This document shows, in pieces, positions 24,676 to 34,252 of a stretch of DNA of 40,073 nucleotides (its first letter is position 1; each line of letters starts with the position of its first letter). The notes under the pieces were generated by a model. It did not search any database. It had not been told where the DNA came from and saw only the letters and a program-made list of their open reading frames with translations. Origin of the DNA: an uncultured Hyphomicrobiales bacterium (GTDB lineage Bacteria > Pseudomonadota > Alphaproteobacteria > Rhizobiales > Hyphomicrobiaceae); NCBI GenBank assembly GCA_902826255.1, contig CADEEC010000010.1:1-40073 (forward strand), in the 5' to 3' direction. The position numbers and the translations under genes were made by a program.

Positions 24676-26895
24676 TCATGCCTCGGGCGTCTCCGCCGAG
24701 GCGTCCCTGGCAAGCCTGAAGCGGCGCGGGAAGCTGTCCTTCAGCGACTGTCCGCGTCCCGACAGGCTCGGGTTGGTCATGAAATACTCGTGCGCGTTGA
24801 AGGGCTCCTCGCCGGGTCCAGGGGACATCCGCTCCGAGGAGCCGTCGGGCAGCACGCGCCAGCTCTGCTGGTTGTCCTTGATGTTGGCCACCATGATCTG
24901 GCCCAAAATCTGCTCGTGCACGGTCGCGTTGGTGATCGGCACCATGACCTCCACGCGGCGGTCGAGGTTCCTGGGCATCATATCTGCGGAGCTGATGTAT
25001 ACGATTGCCTTCGACGACGGAAGCCCGTGGCCCGCGCCGAAACAGTAGATGCGCGAGTGCTCCAGGAAGCGCCCGATCACGCTTTTGACGCGAATTCGCT
25101 CCGAAAGGCCGGGAATTCCCGGCCGCAGGCAGCAAACGCCGCGCACGACGAGGTCGATTTCCACACCCGCCTGGCTCGCCTCGTAGAGCGCGTCGATGAT
25201 CTGGGTGTCGACCAGCGAGTTCATTTTCATCCAGATCTCGCCGTCGCGGCCGGCCTTCTCGTGCGCGATCTCTTCCTTGATGTGGGCCAGGATGCGCTCG
25301 CGGATGCCGTTCGGGCTGGCGGCCAGCGCCTCGATCTCGACGGGCTCGGCATAGCCGGTGACGAAGTTGAACACGCGCGTGATGTCGCGGCCGACGACGG
25401 GATCGGCAGTGAAGTAGGACAGGTCGCTGTAGATGCGCGCCGTCACCGGGTGATAGTTGCCGGTGCCGACGTGGCAATAGGTGGCGAGCTCGGTGCCCTC
25501 GCGGCGCACGATCAGGCCGAGCTTGGCGTGCGTCTTGAGCTCGATGAAGCCGTAGACCACGTGCACGCCTGCGGCTTCCAGATCGCGCGCGAGGCGGATG
25601 TTGAGGGATTCGTCGAAGCGCGCCTTCAGCTCGATGACGGCGGTCACCGTCTTGCCGACGTCGGCGGCCTCTTTCAGCGCGCGCACGATGGGGCTGTCCT
25701 TCGACGTGCGGTAGAGCGTCCAGCGGATGGCGAGCACGTTGGGATCGGCGACGGCCTGGCGCAGCAGCTGCACCACCACGTCGAAGGACTCGTAGGGGTG
25801 ATGGACGACGATGTCCTTCTTGCGGATGGCGGCGAAGCAATCGCCGTTGAACTCGCGGATGCGCTCCGGGAAGCGGATGTCGAGCGGCTTGAAGACGAGG
25901 TCAGGACGCTCGGCCACGATCAGCTGGGCGGTGTCGGCGAGGCCGAGCATGCCCTCCTTCACGAACACGCCGTCCTCACGGATGTCGAGCTCCTCGGCGA
26001 CGAAGCGTTGCAGGCGTGCCGGCATCTGGCCGTCGATCTCGAGCCGGATCACGTCGCCGCGGCGGCGGCGCTTGAGCGCGGTCTCGTACAGGGCGACGAG
26101 ATCCTCCGCCTCTTCCTGGATCTCGATGTCGCTGTCGCGCAGCACGCGGAAGGCACCCTGGCTGCGCGCAATAAAGCCGGGGAACAGCCGCGAGATGAAC
26201 ATGCCGATCGCAGATTCGATGCGGATGAAGCGGATCGGTGCCGCGCGATCTTCGGTGGCGGCCTCGAACGACGGCAGGCGGATGAAGCGCGCGAGCTGGC
26301 TCGGGATCGGGAGCAGGGCGTGCATGCTGCTGCCGTCGCGTCCGCGGCGCAGCTCCACGCCGACGGTGAGCCCGCCGTTCTGAATGAAGGGGAAGGGATG
26401 GGCGGGGTCGACCGCGATCGGGGTCAGGATCGGCAGGTACTGCTCGAGGAACTGGCGCTCCAGCCACTCGCGCTCGGAGGTGCTGAGTTCCTTGGGCTCG
26501 ACGAGCAGGATGCCGGCCTCGGTCAACTCCGCCTTGAGCCCGCTCCAGCAGGCCTGCTGATCGCTCACGAGTTGGGCCGCGAACCTGTTGACCTCGGCCA
26601 GTTGCTGGGCGGGGGTGAGGCCGTCCTGGCTCGTCTGCACCACGCCGGCCGTGACCTGGCCGTAGAGGCCCGCCACGCGGACCATGTAGAACTCGTCGAG
26701 GTTGTTGGCCGAGATCGACAGGAAGCGCAGGCGCTCGAGCGGGGGGTGGCTGAGGTTCTGAGCCTCCTCCAGCACCCGCCGGTTGAACTGCAGCCAGGAG
26801 AACTCGCGGTTGTAATAGCGCGCCGTGCCGAGAGGCAGCGGCGAAGGCTCGGCTGGCGGCTCGACAGGCTTCAGGCGGGACACGGCGGCGTTCAT
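24676..26895 (-). CDS. ppk: Polyphosphate kinase 1
   Basis: A 739-residue PPK1, which reversibly polymerises ATP gamma-phosphate into polyphosphate. The N domain starts [19 protein letters not shown] and [17 protein letters not shown]. The catalytic phospholipase-D-like half has the autophosphorylated His near residue 475 ([11 protein letters not shown]; a second His near 482) and [19 protein letters not shown] 26895 follows GAGGA at five bases. The gene precedes ppx with overlap and follows hdaA after 179 bases, counted from the ppk start to the hdaA stop with the untranslated leader. A 16-base near-palindrome sits about 35-50 bases upstream of its start and may be an operator. Confidence 0.97.
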   Translation of the reverse strand: MNAAVSRLKPVEPPAEPSPLPLGTARYYNREFSWLQFNRRVLEEAQNLSHPPLERLRFLSISANNLDEFYMVRVAGLYGQVTAGVVQTSQDGLTPAQQLAEVNRFAAQLVSDQQACWSGLKAELTEAGILLVEPKELSTSEREWLERQFLEQYLPILTPIAVDPAHPFPFIQNGGLTVGVELRRGRDGSSMHALLPIPSQLARFIRLPSFEAATEDRAAPIRFIRIESAIGMFISRLFPGFIARSQGAFRVLRDSDIEIQEEAEDLVALYETALKRRRRGDVIRLEIDGQMPARLQRFVAEELDIREDGVFVKEGMLGLADTAQLIVAERPDLVFKPLDIRFPERIREFNGDCFAAIRKKDIVVHHPYESFDVVVQLLRQAVADPNVLAIRWTLYRTSKDSPIVRALKEAADVGKTVTAVIELKARFDESLNIRLARDLEAAGVHVVYGFIELKTHAKLGLIVRREGTELATYCHVGTGNYHPVTARIYSDLSYFTADPVVGRDITRVFNFVTGYAEPVEIEALAASPNGIRERILAHIKEEIAHEKAGRDGEIWMKMNSLVDTQIIDALYEASQAGVEIDLVVRGVCCLRPGIPGLSERIRVKSVIGRFLEHSRIYCFGAGHGLPSSKAIVYISSADMMPRNLDRRVEVMVPITNATVHEQILGQIMVANIKDNQQSWRVLPDGSSERMSPGPGEEPFNAHEYFMTNPSLSGRGQSLKDSFPRRFRLARDASAETPEA

Positions 26896-26929
26896 GTAGG
26901 TCCTCGGACGGGTGCGGCCGCCGCGATCA

Positions 26930-26945
26930 GTGGCAATATTACCAC
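26930..26945. promoter_or_regulatory. Near-perfect 16-bp palindrome upstream of ppk
   Basis: GTGGCAATATTACCAC at 26930-26945 is a 16-base palindrome with one mismatched pair (C against A). It is AT-rich at its centre inside very GC-rich DNA and lies 35-50 bases upstream of the ppk ATG, where a repressor or promoter core would be. Confidence 0.4.
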
Positions 26946-27029
26946 AAAGGCGGCCGCGATTCAGAAATGGCGGTCGGAGAATGCCACATCAAGATGAAAG
27001 TTGCGTGGCAGTGGCCAAGCTCGAGCTCG

Positions 27030-27716
27030 TCAGCCTTGGCCGGCCTGCAGCACAGCCAGCACCTCGGCCGCAAGCGCGCGCGTCACCCTGCGGTGCGAGG
27101 CCATGGCCGCCCGGTCGAGGGCATCCACCAGAGTTGCAGCAGCCTCCATGGATTGCTCCATGCGCAGCAGCAGATAGCTGATGGTGTGCGGCTCCACCTG
27201 CAGCTGGCGATCGAAGAAGTGCTTCACCAGAACGGCGCGCAACAGGCTCTCGTCCGGCGGTGCGATGCTGACGACCGGCAGCGCCCGGAGGCGCGAGCGC
27301 AAGTCGGGCAGCTCCACGTGAAGCTCGCCGGCCGGCACGCGCGAGGTGAGCAGGATCGACAGCTTGTGCTCACGCGCAAGGTTCATGAGATGGAAGACGG
27401 CGCGCTGGTCTGCAAAACCCGCGTGCAGGTTTTCCAGCAGCACGGCGCCACCCGGTTTCACGGCCGCGACGTCGGTTTCCGTCAGCGTCGACGCTTCGGC
27501 GAGGATCGCGCCCGATCTCAACCGCCAGACGTTGCCGAGATGCGACTTGCCCGCCCGCGCCGGCGCCACCACCAGCACGGCAGACTGCGGCCAGTTTGGC
27601 CATTGGGTCATGACCTCGACCGCGGCCGCATTGGAACGGCTGACGAGCAAATCCTCCGCCCCCAGCGCGGGAAGGTGAGGAAGGTCGAGCACAAGCTGAC
27701 GTGCGGCCAGGCTCAC
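27030..27716 (-). CDS. hdaA: HdaA-like regulator of replication initiation (DnaA-related AAA+)
   Basis: A 228-residue protein matching the short DnaA-like AAA+ proteins (Hda/HdaA) that promote DnaA-ATP hydrolysis and limit replication initiation. It starts RQLVLDLPHLPALGAEDLLVS, which contains the QL-x-L clamp-binding-type motif (QLVLDLP) expected for contact with DnaN. The P-loop region is APARAGKSHLGNVWR, with the first Gly replaced by Ala; the Walker B region is GGAVLLENLHAG, and sensor/arginine-finger segment LTSRVPAGEL follows. The GTG at 27716 overlaps the permease stop as GTGA, so translation is coupled. A longer in-frame reading upstream runs through the permease gene and is not real. 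Confidence 0.92.
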   Translation of the reverse strand: MSLAARQLVLDLPHLPALGAEDLLVSRSNAAAVEVMTQWPNWPQSAVLVVAPARAGKSHLGNVWRLRSGAILAEASTLTETDVAAVKPGGAVLLENLHAGFADQRAVFHLMNLAREHKLSILLTSRVPAGELHVELPDLRSRLRALPVVSIAPPDESLLRAVLVKHFFDRQLQVEPHTISYLLLRMEQSMEAAATLVDALDRAAMASHRRVTRALAAEVLAVLQAGQG

Positions 27717-28807
27717 GCGCCGCCCTCCCGATGGGGCGGCGTTGGCGGAACGGCGCCCTGGTACACCGAGCTTTTCAAATAGACCTCGACCGCGAAGCGA
27801 ACGAACACGGCGACCGCCGCAGCCAGCGGGACCGCGATCAGAGTGCCGACGATGCCGAACAGGTAGCTGAACACGAACAGCGCGAAGATCAGCCACACCG
27901 GATGCAGACCGATCCTTTCGCCCACAAATCGCGGCGACAGAAAGGCGGCGTCGATGGCGATCCCCGCAACGAGAACACTCACGGCCTTCAGCAGCGGAAC
28001 CGGATCGGGCCAGAACTGGATGATGGCGATTGCGGCCGTGCAGATGAGGCCCGCAATCCAGCCCACGACAGGGACGAATGCCAGCGCGCCGGTGGCGAGC
28101 CCGATCAGCAAGCCGTAGTTGATGCCGGCCCAGGTCAGGCCCGCGGCATAGAAAATCCCGAGCACGATGCAGATTGTGCCCTGGCCGCGAATGAAGGCGC
28201 CGACCGCATCGTTGATCTCGCGCCCCAGCCGCCGCACGGTAGCGACGTGCTGGCGCGGCGTCGCCGCGTCGATGCGTCCGAGCATCTTGTGCCAGTCGAT
28301 CAGCAGGTAGAACACCACCACCGGCGTGATGAGCAGCAGCGACAGGATGTTCACGAGCGCGACGCCGCGGCTCCACATCGAGGTGAGGAGACTGCCGGCG
28401 TAGGCGGTCCAGTTCTGCGAGACCTCCCCCGACAGTTTCTCGATGGCGACCTGGACGGAGGGGTGGCTCGGCCCCAGCCACTGCTGCGACATGCCCTCCG
28501 CAAACAGTTTGAGGCGCTGCATCTCCTCGGGCAGGGCGGCAACGAACTGGCGCACCTGCGCCACCAGCAGCGGCACCACGAACAGCAGCGCGAGGACGGC
28601 GATCGCCATTGCCGTGCCCACGATCAGGACAACGGCCAGCACGCGACTGAGCCCCAGGCCCTGCAGGCGGTCGGCGAGCGGATTGAGGAAGTAGGCGATG
28701 ACGAGCGCCGCCACGAACGGCAGCAGGATCTCATTCAACAGGGCAATGGCGGCCACCAGCGCCAGGAAGGCGCACAGCCAGAACCAGAACTGCTTGTCCA
28801 CACTCAA
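27713..28807 (-). CDS. AI-2E family transporter / PerM-like permease
   Basis: A 364-residue inner-membrane protein of the AI-2E/PerM family, with about eight helices. It opens FWFWLCAFLALVAAIALLNEILLPFVAALVIAYFLNPLADRL; a large soluble loop (about 100-150) follows; the family signature region is GLLIGLATGALAFVPVVGW and GERIGLHPVWLIFALFVFSYLFGIVG. Members have been linked to AI-2 export or Na+/H+ antiport, and the role here is unknown. The start is TTG 28807, supported by GGAGG seven bases upstream. Its stop overlaps the hdaA start, a gene order I have seen repeatedly in Rhizobiales. Confidence 0.93.
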   Translation of the reverse strand: MSVDKQFWFWLCAFLALVAAIALLNEILLPFVAALVIAYFLNPLADRLQGLGLSRVLAVVLIVGTAMAIAVLALLFVVPLLVAQVRQFVAALPEEMQRLKLFAEGMSQQWLGPSHPSVQVAIEKLSGEVSQNWTAYAGSLLTSMWSRGVALVNILSLLLITPVVVFYLLIDWHKMLGRIDAATPRQHVATVRRLGREINDAVGAFIRGQGTICIVLGIFYAAGLTWAGINYGLLIGLATGALAFVPVVGWIAGLICTAAIAIIQFWPDPVPLLKAVSVLVAGIAIDAAFLSPRFVGERIGLHPVWLIFALFVFSYLFGIVGTLIAVPLAAAVAVFVRFAVEVYLKSSVYQGAVPPTPPHREGGA

Positions 28808-28837
28808 CGGCTTGCCTCCAGCGGCCCGCCCGGCACC

Positions 28838-29431
28838 TCAGTCTGCGGCATCCTTCGACTCGTAGCCGGTCATGTGCAGAATCCAGGTTTTGAGGTAGGC
28901 CGCGAGCGAAAGCAGGGTGAGTGTCCCCGTGATCCACACCAGGACATAGCGCACCTGCTCCAGGCCCAGGCCGAACGCCTCGTCGCCGAGCACCGTGGTC
29001 GCCAGGATGAGCTGGGCCGCCGTATTGAGCTTGCTGATGACGAGCGGCCTGATGCGGAGCGGCTGGTCCATGACCCAGGACAGCAGCACGGCGAGCAGGA
29101 TCAGGATGTCGCGGCTGACGACGGCGACGACGAGCCAGAGCGGGATCTCCTGCGAGACCGCGAGCGCGATATAAATGCTGACGATGAGCGCCTTGTCCGC
29201 GAGAGGATCGAGGTAGGCGCCAAGCTCGGTGCGCCAGTTGAAGCGCTTGGCGAGGAAGCCGTCGACGGCGTCGCTGAGACCGGCGATCAGGAACACGAAA
29301 AATGCCGCCCGGCTGTGTCCGTTCACGAGCAGCCAGAATATGACGGGGACGGAGATTGCCCGCCCCAGCGTGATGAAGTTCGGTATGTTGCTGTACAAGT
29401 TCCAACCCGGCGATAACGTGAACCGGACCAC
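28838..29431 (-). CDS. CDP-alcohol phosphatidyltransferase (PgsA-like)
   Basis: A 197-residue membrane enzyme with about five to six helices. The CDP-alcohol phosphotransferase signature reads SDAVDGFLAKRFNWRTELGAYLDPLADK: all four Asp and the Gly are in place, and Lys stands where many members have Arg. It transfers a CDP-activated diacylglycerol or similar group to an alcohol. PgsA (phosphatidylglycerophosphate synthase) is the nearest guess, but as an extra gene in this cluster it may have another acceptor. The start is GTG 29431. It lies 30 bases upstream of the permease on the same strand. Confidence 0.92.
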   Translation of the reverse strand: MVRFTLSPGWNLYSNIPNFITLGRAISVPVIFWLLVNGHSRAAFFVFLIAGLSDAVDGFLAKRFNWRTELGAYLDPLADKALIVSIYIALAVSQEIPLWLVVAVVSRDILILLAVLLSWVMDQPLRIRPLVISKLNTAAQLILATTVLGDEAFGLGLEQVRYVLVWITGTLTLLSLAAYLKTWILHMTGYESKDAAD

Positions 29432-29576
29432 CCGTCGGCGCCGGAGCGCGGACAGGCGGAGCGGCAGTGCCCCGCATAAATCCTAGTCGCCAACGGCGCC
29501 AGCCGTCGAGAGCTAGTGTGACGATCGAGCGCTGGACGTCAGCTGCAAGGTCTGGCGAACTTTGAAAATCGGAACA

Positions 29577-30683
29577 CTAGCGCGACGAAAGCACCCAGGT
29601 GCCGCCATTGTTGCGCAGCACAAGGCCCTGCCGCGCCAGCTCGCCGACGAGTTGCTCGGCGCCGCCGCCGTAGCGCAGCGTCACGCGCGCACCGCGCGCC
29701 GAGAGCCCCGCCACATCCAGCTCGTCGACGCCGGGCGTCGCGCTGAGCTTGCGGCTGATGTCCTGCCACTCGGCCATGCCGCGGAACTCGACGGCGATGA
29801 GGAGATCGACCCGGCCGCCCGCCGCCGACAGCGTGGGCCCCGCGCTTCCGCCGCTTCCGCCCTTGATCGCTTTCCAGCGGCCTTCCAGCGTGCGCAGCGC
29901 AATCACCGCGGACAGCTCGCGCGTGTAGCTGGCGTCCGCATCCAGCCGATACGTGCGCTCCAGGTACAAGGGGCCGACGGCGTCGCGTCCGACGAGTAGC
30001 AGCTTGAGCTTGCCGGCCTCCTGCTGCGCGACGGCGACGACCAGGTGCTCGGCGGCGTAGGTGCCGGCAAAGGCGCGCATCGCCGACGGCTCGGCGCGCG
30101 CGATGCCCTCGACGGCTTCGGCGCCGATGTCCGGCCGCAGCGGCTGCAGGTTGACGGGCGTGAGCGCATTCTCCAGGTCGAGACCGCGCCACACGGTGGT
30201 CCAGGCCGCGTTGTCGCTGCCGGGCCCGCGCCACACCGCCACCAGCGTCAGTGTCGGCGCCTGCTCGTCGACGAAGGCGATGCCTTCGCGGCGAAGCAGG
30301 TCGCGAACCGACTTGGCCTGGAAGGCGAAATCGAAGCTTGCGATGTAATCGGTGCGCGAGTTGCGCTCCGAGCGCACCTTCACGCCCTCGACCAGCTCGG
30401 CCGCCCGCACGGAGGCCAGTTTCTGCAGTTTCGGATACTGCGTGACCGGCACCAGCCGCTTCAGCAGCGAGCGGAACGCCGCCTGCTGCCCGTCGGCGAT
30501 GGCCTGCTCCTTGGCCGCCACGGCGTTCTCCGCGCTTGCCTCGACCGGATAGTTGCCGATGGTATAGACCGTGTCGGCGGCATGGCCGGTGGACGCGAGC
30601 AGCGCCGGCAGCATGAATGCGAGCAGCAGAAAGCGGCCGCATTGCCGCAGCCCCGCGCTGACGCTTGTGTCGTCCGTCCCCAC
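29577..30683 (-). CDS. Secreted DUF2066-domain protein
   Basis: A 368-residue protein. An N-terminal signal peptide ([21 protein letters not shown], cleavage before ADTVYTI) is followed by the DUF2066 domain: [38 protein letters not shown] opens it. The C-terminal part has two repeated alpha/beta units with [39 protein letters not shown]. Function of DUF2066 is unknown. The start is GTG 30683, with GGAGG eight bases upstream; longer readings extend antisense into purM. It is divergent from purM across 129 bases and precedes the phosphatidyltransferase by 145 bases. Confidence 0.92.
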   Translation of the reverse strand: MGTDDTSVSAGLRQCGRFLLLAFMLPALLASTGHAADTVYTIGNYPVEASAENAVAAKEQAIADGQQAAFRSLLKRLVPVTQYPKLQKLASVRAAELVEGVKVRSERNSRTDYIASFDFAFQAKSVRDLLRREGIAFVDEQAPTLTLVAVWRGPGSDNAAWTTVWRGLDLENALTPVNLQPLRPDIGAEAVEGIARAEPSAMRAFAGTYAAEHLVVAVAQQEAGKLKLLLVGRDAVGPLYLERTYRLDADASYTRELSAVIALRTLEGRWKAIKGGSGGSAGPTLSAAGGRVDLLIAVEFRGMAEWQDISRKLSATPGVDELDVAGLSARGARVTLRYGGGAEQLVGELARQGLVLRNNGGTWVLSSR

Positions 30684-30812
30684 TTTCCTGGCCTCCTGCG
30701 CCCGCGACCCTACCGGTTTCCCCAAGGGTCTGCTATTCCGCCTCGACATGTACCTGGCCAGCGGGGCGGGATTTGGGAGCTCAACTGCCGCGTCGAGGTT
30801 CCTGGAGCATCT

Positions 30813-31928
30813 ATGACGAAGCCGGAAGCCAAGCAACCTCCCAGCATCACTTATCGGGATTCGGGCGTCGATATCGATGCGGGCAACGCGCTGGTGTCGG
30901 CCATCAAGCCGCTGGCGAAGGCAACGCGGCGTCCCGGCGCGGATGCGGACCTCGGCGGTTTCGGCGCGCTGTTCGATCTGAAGCAGGCCGGGTTCAAGGA
31001 TCCGATTCTGGTTGCCGCCAATGACGGCGTCGGCACCAAGCTCAAGATCGCCATCGACACCGGCCAGCACGCCACCATCGGCATCGATCTCGTCGCCATG
31101 TGCGTCAACGACCTGCTGGCGCAGGGCGCCGAGCCGCTGTTCTTCCTCGACTACTACGCGACCGGCAAGCTCGACGTGGACGTGGCCCGCGCCGTGGTGT
31201 CGGGCATCGCCGAGGGCTGCAAGCTCGCCGGCTGCGCGCTGATCGGCGGCGAGACGGCGGAGATGCCGGGCATGTATGCCGGCAACGACTACGACCTTGC
31301 TGGCTTCGCTGTCGGGGCCGTGGAGCGCGGCGCCATCCTGCCGCGCAGCGATGTCGCGGCTGGCGACGTGCTGATCGCGCTGCCCTCCTCGGGCGTGCAT
31401 TCCAACGGCTATTCTCTCGTGCGCCGCCTGGTCAGCGAGGCGAAAGCATCGTGGGACAAGCCCGCGCCGTTCGACGGTCCAACGACGCTCGCGGCGGCCC
31501 TGCTGGCGCCGACGCGCATCTACGTGAAGCCGATGCTGAAAGCCATCCGCGAAACCGGCGCGATCAAGGCCATCGCCCACATCACCGGCGGCGGCATCTC
31601 GGAGAACGTACCGCGCGTGCTGCCGGACGGGCTTGCCGCGCATGTCGACCTGTCACGCTGGACCGCACAGCCGGTGTTCGGCTGGCTGCAGCAGGTAGGC
31701 CGCCTCGACGATGCGCAGATGCTGCGCACCTTCAACTGCGGCGTCGGCCTGATCGCCGTCGTCGCACAAGCTAGCGCGGACGACGTTATGCGCGTGCTCA
31801 CCGCCGCCGGCGAGACACCGCTTCGCATCGGCGCCATCGAGCCCGGCAGCGGTAACAAGACCCAAGCCAAGGGCAAGGGCGAAGCCGAGGCGGTGCGCTA
31901 CACCGGAACACTAAAACATACGGCGTGA
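30813..31928 (+). CDS. purM: Phosphoribosylformylglycinamidine cyclo-ligase
   Basis: A 371-residue AIR synthetase, the fifth step of purine biosynthesis (FGAM plus ATP gives AIR). Motifs: [14 protein letters not shown] at the N-terminus, [12 protein letters not shown] (ATP/Mg loop), [49 protein letters not shown] and [16 protein letters not shown]. All are full and in order. ATG 30813 follows GGAG at six bases; an in-frame longer reading runs antisense through the DUF2066 gene. purN follows 88 bases downstream, with a strong hairpin between. Confidence 0.97.
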   Translation: MTKPEAKQPPSITYRDSGVDIDAGNALVSAIKPLAKATRRPGADADLGGFGALFDLKQAGFKDPILVAANDGVGTKLKIAIDTGQHATIGIDLVAMCVNDLLAQGAEPLFFLDYYATGKLDVDVARAVVSGIAEGCKLAGCALIGGETAEMPGMYAGNDYDLAGFAVGAVERGAILPRSDVAAGDVLIALPSSGVHSNGYSLVRRLVSEAKASWDKPAPFDGPTTLAAALLAPTRIYVKPMLKAIRETGAIKAIAHITGGGISENVPRVLPDGLAAHVDLSRWTAQPVFGWLQQVGRLDDAQMLRTFNCGVGLIAVVAQASADDVMRVLTAAGETPLRIGAIEPGSGNKTQAKGKGEAEAVRYTGTLKHTA

Positions 31929-31958
31929 GACTGAACCAATGCCTCATACGCAACTGCT

Positions 31959-31984
31959 CCCTCTCCCCGCAAGCGGGGAGAGGG
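31959..31984. repeat. 12-bp-stem palindromic repeat between purM and purN
   Basis: CCCTCTCCCCGC (31959-31970), loop AA, then its exact reverse complement (31973-31984). The same core recurs at 39939-39960. It is a dispersed GC-rich palindrome and could act as an attenuator or mRNA-stability element within purMN; there is no U-run. Confidence 0.75.
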
Positions 31985-32016
31985 GATGCGTGCGGCCTGC
32001 TTGAGCAGACTGAGCC

Positions 32017-32664
32017 ATGAAAAAACGTGTCGGCATTCTGATCTCGGGGCGCGGCTCCAACATGATGGCGCTCGTCGAAGCGGCCCAGGCTCCGGACTAC
32101 CCGGCCGAGATCGCGGTCGTCATATCGAGCAACCCAACCGCGCCCGGTTTGGCCTGGGCGCAGCAGCGCGGCCTGCCAACGGTCGCCCTGCATCACAAGG
32201 CCTATCCGAGCCGTGAGGCTTTCGACGATGCGGTGCATGCCGAGCTAGTCAAAGCCCGCGTCGACCTCGTCGCGCTGGCGGGCTTCATGCGCATCCAGTC
32301 GGGTGCCTTCGTGCGGCGCTGGGCCGGGCGGCAACTCAACATCCATCCCTCGCTGCTGCCCCTGTTCAAGGGGCTGCACCCACATCAGCAGGCGCTTGAT
32401 GCCAGGGTTAAGCTCTCGGGCTGCACCGTGCATTTCGTGACCGAGGAGATGGACAGCGGCCCGATCGTGGCCCAGGCCGCCGTGCCAGTGCTGGAAGGCG
32501 ATACCGCCGATACGCTCTCGAAGCGGATTCTCGTTGCAGAACATAAGCTTTATCCGCATGCCCTGGCCCTCGTCGCGCGCGGGCAGGCAACCGCCGAGGG
32601 GGGCGGCGTCACCCTGGGCGCGACCGAAGACCCGGCCGCACAGCTCTTTTCGCCACAACTCTAG
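32017..32664 (+). CDS. purN: Phosphoribosylglycinamide formyltransferase
   Basis: A 215-residue GAR transformylase, the folate-dependent third step of purine synthesis. The N-terminal ISGRGSNMMALVEA is the GAR phosphate-binding loop. The catalytic trio is visible: Asn and His in LNIHPSLLPLFKG and the Asp in TEEMDSGPIV; the 10-formyl-THF side includes LAGFMRI. Length matches PurN. ATG 32017 begins MKKRVGILISG, and the ribosome site is weak (TTGAG). It is in an operon-like pair with purM, although a 12-bp hairpin separates them. Confidence 0.96.
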   Translation: MKKRVGILISGRGSNMMALVEAAQAPDYPAEIAVVISSNPTAPGLAWAQQRGLPTVALHHKAYPSREAFDDAVHAELVKARVDLVALAGFMRIQSGAFVRRWAGRQLNIHPSLLPLFKGLHPHQQALDARVKLSGCTVHFVTEEMDSGPIVAQAAVPVLEGDTADTLSKRILVAEHKLYPHALALVARGQATAEGGGVTLGATEDPAAQLFSPQL

Positions 32665-32875
32665 CGATAGTTAACGGCGGCCACACCCGCGAGTGAAAAA
32701 CGATTGGTCGCAGCTTGCTCCCTGGACAGGCTTTCCGGGGCGGTGCTAACGAGGCCGATAAATCCCACGAATTCAAGGGACGTATTGGGAGGCGGACGAA
32801 CGGGCGACGCGTGGCGCGCACCCGTGATTATGCACGATATGGCCCGCCGTTGCAGGGCCAGCGGAGCACCATGGA

Positions 32876-34234
32876 ATGAATGCCGCTCATACCCACATTC
32901 AGCAGCTCGGCGAAGAGTCCTCGGTCTGGTTCACACTGACCCCCCTGCTCAAGGGGCCGAGCAACCCACTTACCATCCTGATGCAGATGGCGGATCGCTA
33001 CGGCGGCGTCATCCCCGTGACGATGGCAAACCAGCGTGTCGTCCTGCTGACCGCGCCCGAGCACTTCAAGCGCGTGCTGGTCACCAAGGCCGACGACTAC
33101 ATCAAGTATTTCGACGGCCTGAAGCCGATCTTCGGCAAGTCGATGATCACCCACGACGGCGCGCTCTGGCAGAAGATCCGCATGCCGCAGCAGCCGGCCT
33201 TCCACCCGGATATGTTCGCGGAATACATCCCCTACTTCCTGTCCGCCATCCGCACCAAGATGGACATGTGGGCCAAGCTCGCCCAGTCGGGCGAGACGGT
33301 GGAAATGGTCGAGCAGACGTGGACGCTCGCCGCCGACATGATTTGCAAGGCTTTGTTCGATCGCGACATGCCCTTCAATCCGCACTTCGTGTTCAAGTGC
33401 GTGAAGACCTACACCGATGTGATGAACCACAAGTCGATCCGCCTGAAGAAGGTGGCCGGCGAGGAGTTCGAGATGTCGGAGCAGGACGCGGCCAAGGCCA
33501 TGGACGTGTGGGCCGGCGTGCCGCCCGAGGTGTTCGCCGCCGACCCGCGCGAGCTGCGCGAGCGTACGCTGCTGAAGATGATCGAGGACGCGGTCGCCGA
33601 TCCCACCATCCCCGAGTTCGACCAGCAGCAGGCCGTCGACGAATTGAAGCAGTACCTGTGGGCCGGCACCGAGACGACGGCGCTGACGCTCGCCTGGGCG
33701 CTTTATGAAACCGCAAAGAACCCCGAGGCCGCCGAGCGCATTCGCAAGGAAGGCGAGGCCGTCTACGGCGACCGCGAGCCGACGGCCGCCGACTACTCGG
33801 CCCTCGCCTACACCCGCGCCGTGATCCAGGAGACGATGCGCCTCTATCCGCCGATCTGGATGCTGCTGCGGCAGGCGGCCAAGGACGACGTCATCGACGG
33901 CAAGGAGATCCGGGCCGGCGACAAGGTCGCGCTGTTTGCCTACGGCGCGCACCACAACGCCAAGTACTGGACCGATCCGGAAGCGTTCATGCCCGAGCGC
34001 TGGATCGGCGACGCCGCCAAGAAGCGCATCCCTTACACCTATCTCCCGTTCGGCGGCGGCAAGCGCTCCTGCATCGGCGGCGCCATGAGCCAGGTCGAGA
34101 ACACGCTGGCGCTGTCGATCCTGCTGCGCCGCTTCCGGCCCGAGTACGTCGGCACCGAGCCTCCGGGCATCAACGCCACCGTGACGCTCACCCCCAAGGG
34201 CGGACTGAACTTCCGCATCCGCGATCTGTCGTAG
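32876..34234 (+). CDS. Cytochrome P450
   Basis: A 452-residue soluble heme monooxygenase. The I-helix oxygen-activation motif is WAGTETTALTLAWAL, the K-helix ExxR is ETMRLYPP, the PERF-type segment is PERW, and the heme loop is FGGGKRSCIGG with the proximal cysteine near residue 399. The overall pattern resembles class II-like bacterial P450s (CYP102-heme/CYP110-like), and no ferredoxin or reductase is adjacent, so redox partners come from elsewhere. Substrate unknown; a fatty acid, terpene or steroid hydroxylation is plausible. The ATG at 32876 has GCGGAG upstream. Its stop lies inside a hairpin shared with the convergent gene. Confidence 0.95.
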   Translation: MNAAHTHIQQLGEESSVWFTLTPLLKGPSNPLTILMQMADRYGGVIPVTMANQRVVLLTAPEHFKRVLVTKADDYIKYFDGLKPIFGKSMITHDGALWQKIRMPQQPAFHPDMFAEYIPYFLSAIRTKMDMWAKLAQSGETVEMVEQTWTLAADMICKALFDRDMPFNPHFVFKCVKTYTDVMNHKSIRLKKVAGEEFEMSEQDAAKAMDVWAGVPPEVFAADPRELRERTLLKMIEDAVADPTIPEFDQQQAVDELKQYLWAGTETTALTLAWALYETAKNPEAAERIRKEGEAVYGDREPTAADYSALAYTRAVIQETMRLYPPIWMLLRQAAKDDVIDGKEIRAGDKVALFAYGAHHNAKYWTDPEAFMPERWIGDAAKKRIPYTYLPFGGGKRSCIGGAMSQVENTLALSILLRRFRPEYVGTEPPGINATVTLTPKGGLNFRIRDLS

Positions 34235-34252
34235 GCCACGTGTGCCTACGAC
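34228..34252. terminator. Bidirectional hairpin enclosing both stop codons of convergent genes
   Basis: GTCGTAGGC (34228-34236) and GCCTACGAC (34244-34252) form a perfect 9-bp stem with the 7-base loop CACGTGT. The P450 stop (TAG 34232-34234) lies in the left arm and the stop of the convergent 160-residue gene in the right arm (34246-34248). No T-run follows on either strand, so termination is likely rather than proven. Confidence 0.6.

Noticed and set aside
24607..26997. A 796-codon open frame on the plus strand
   Set aside because: It is wholly antisense to ppk, which has full family motifs; long antisense frames are expected at this GC content, and its protein is a low-complexity Arg/His/Glu/Ala mix.
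27030..28481. A 483-codon reading that includes the HdaA sequence
   Set aside because: The first half lies in another frame of the permease gene; only the part from GTG 27716 matches HdaA.
29577..31643. A 688-codon reading ending in the DUF2066 protein
   Set aside because: The upstream part is antisense to purM. GTG 30683, with a GGAGG site directly before a signal peptide, is the real start.
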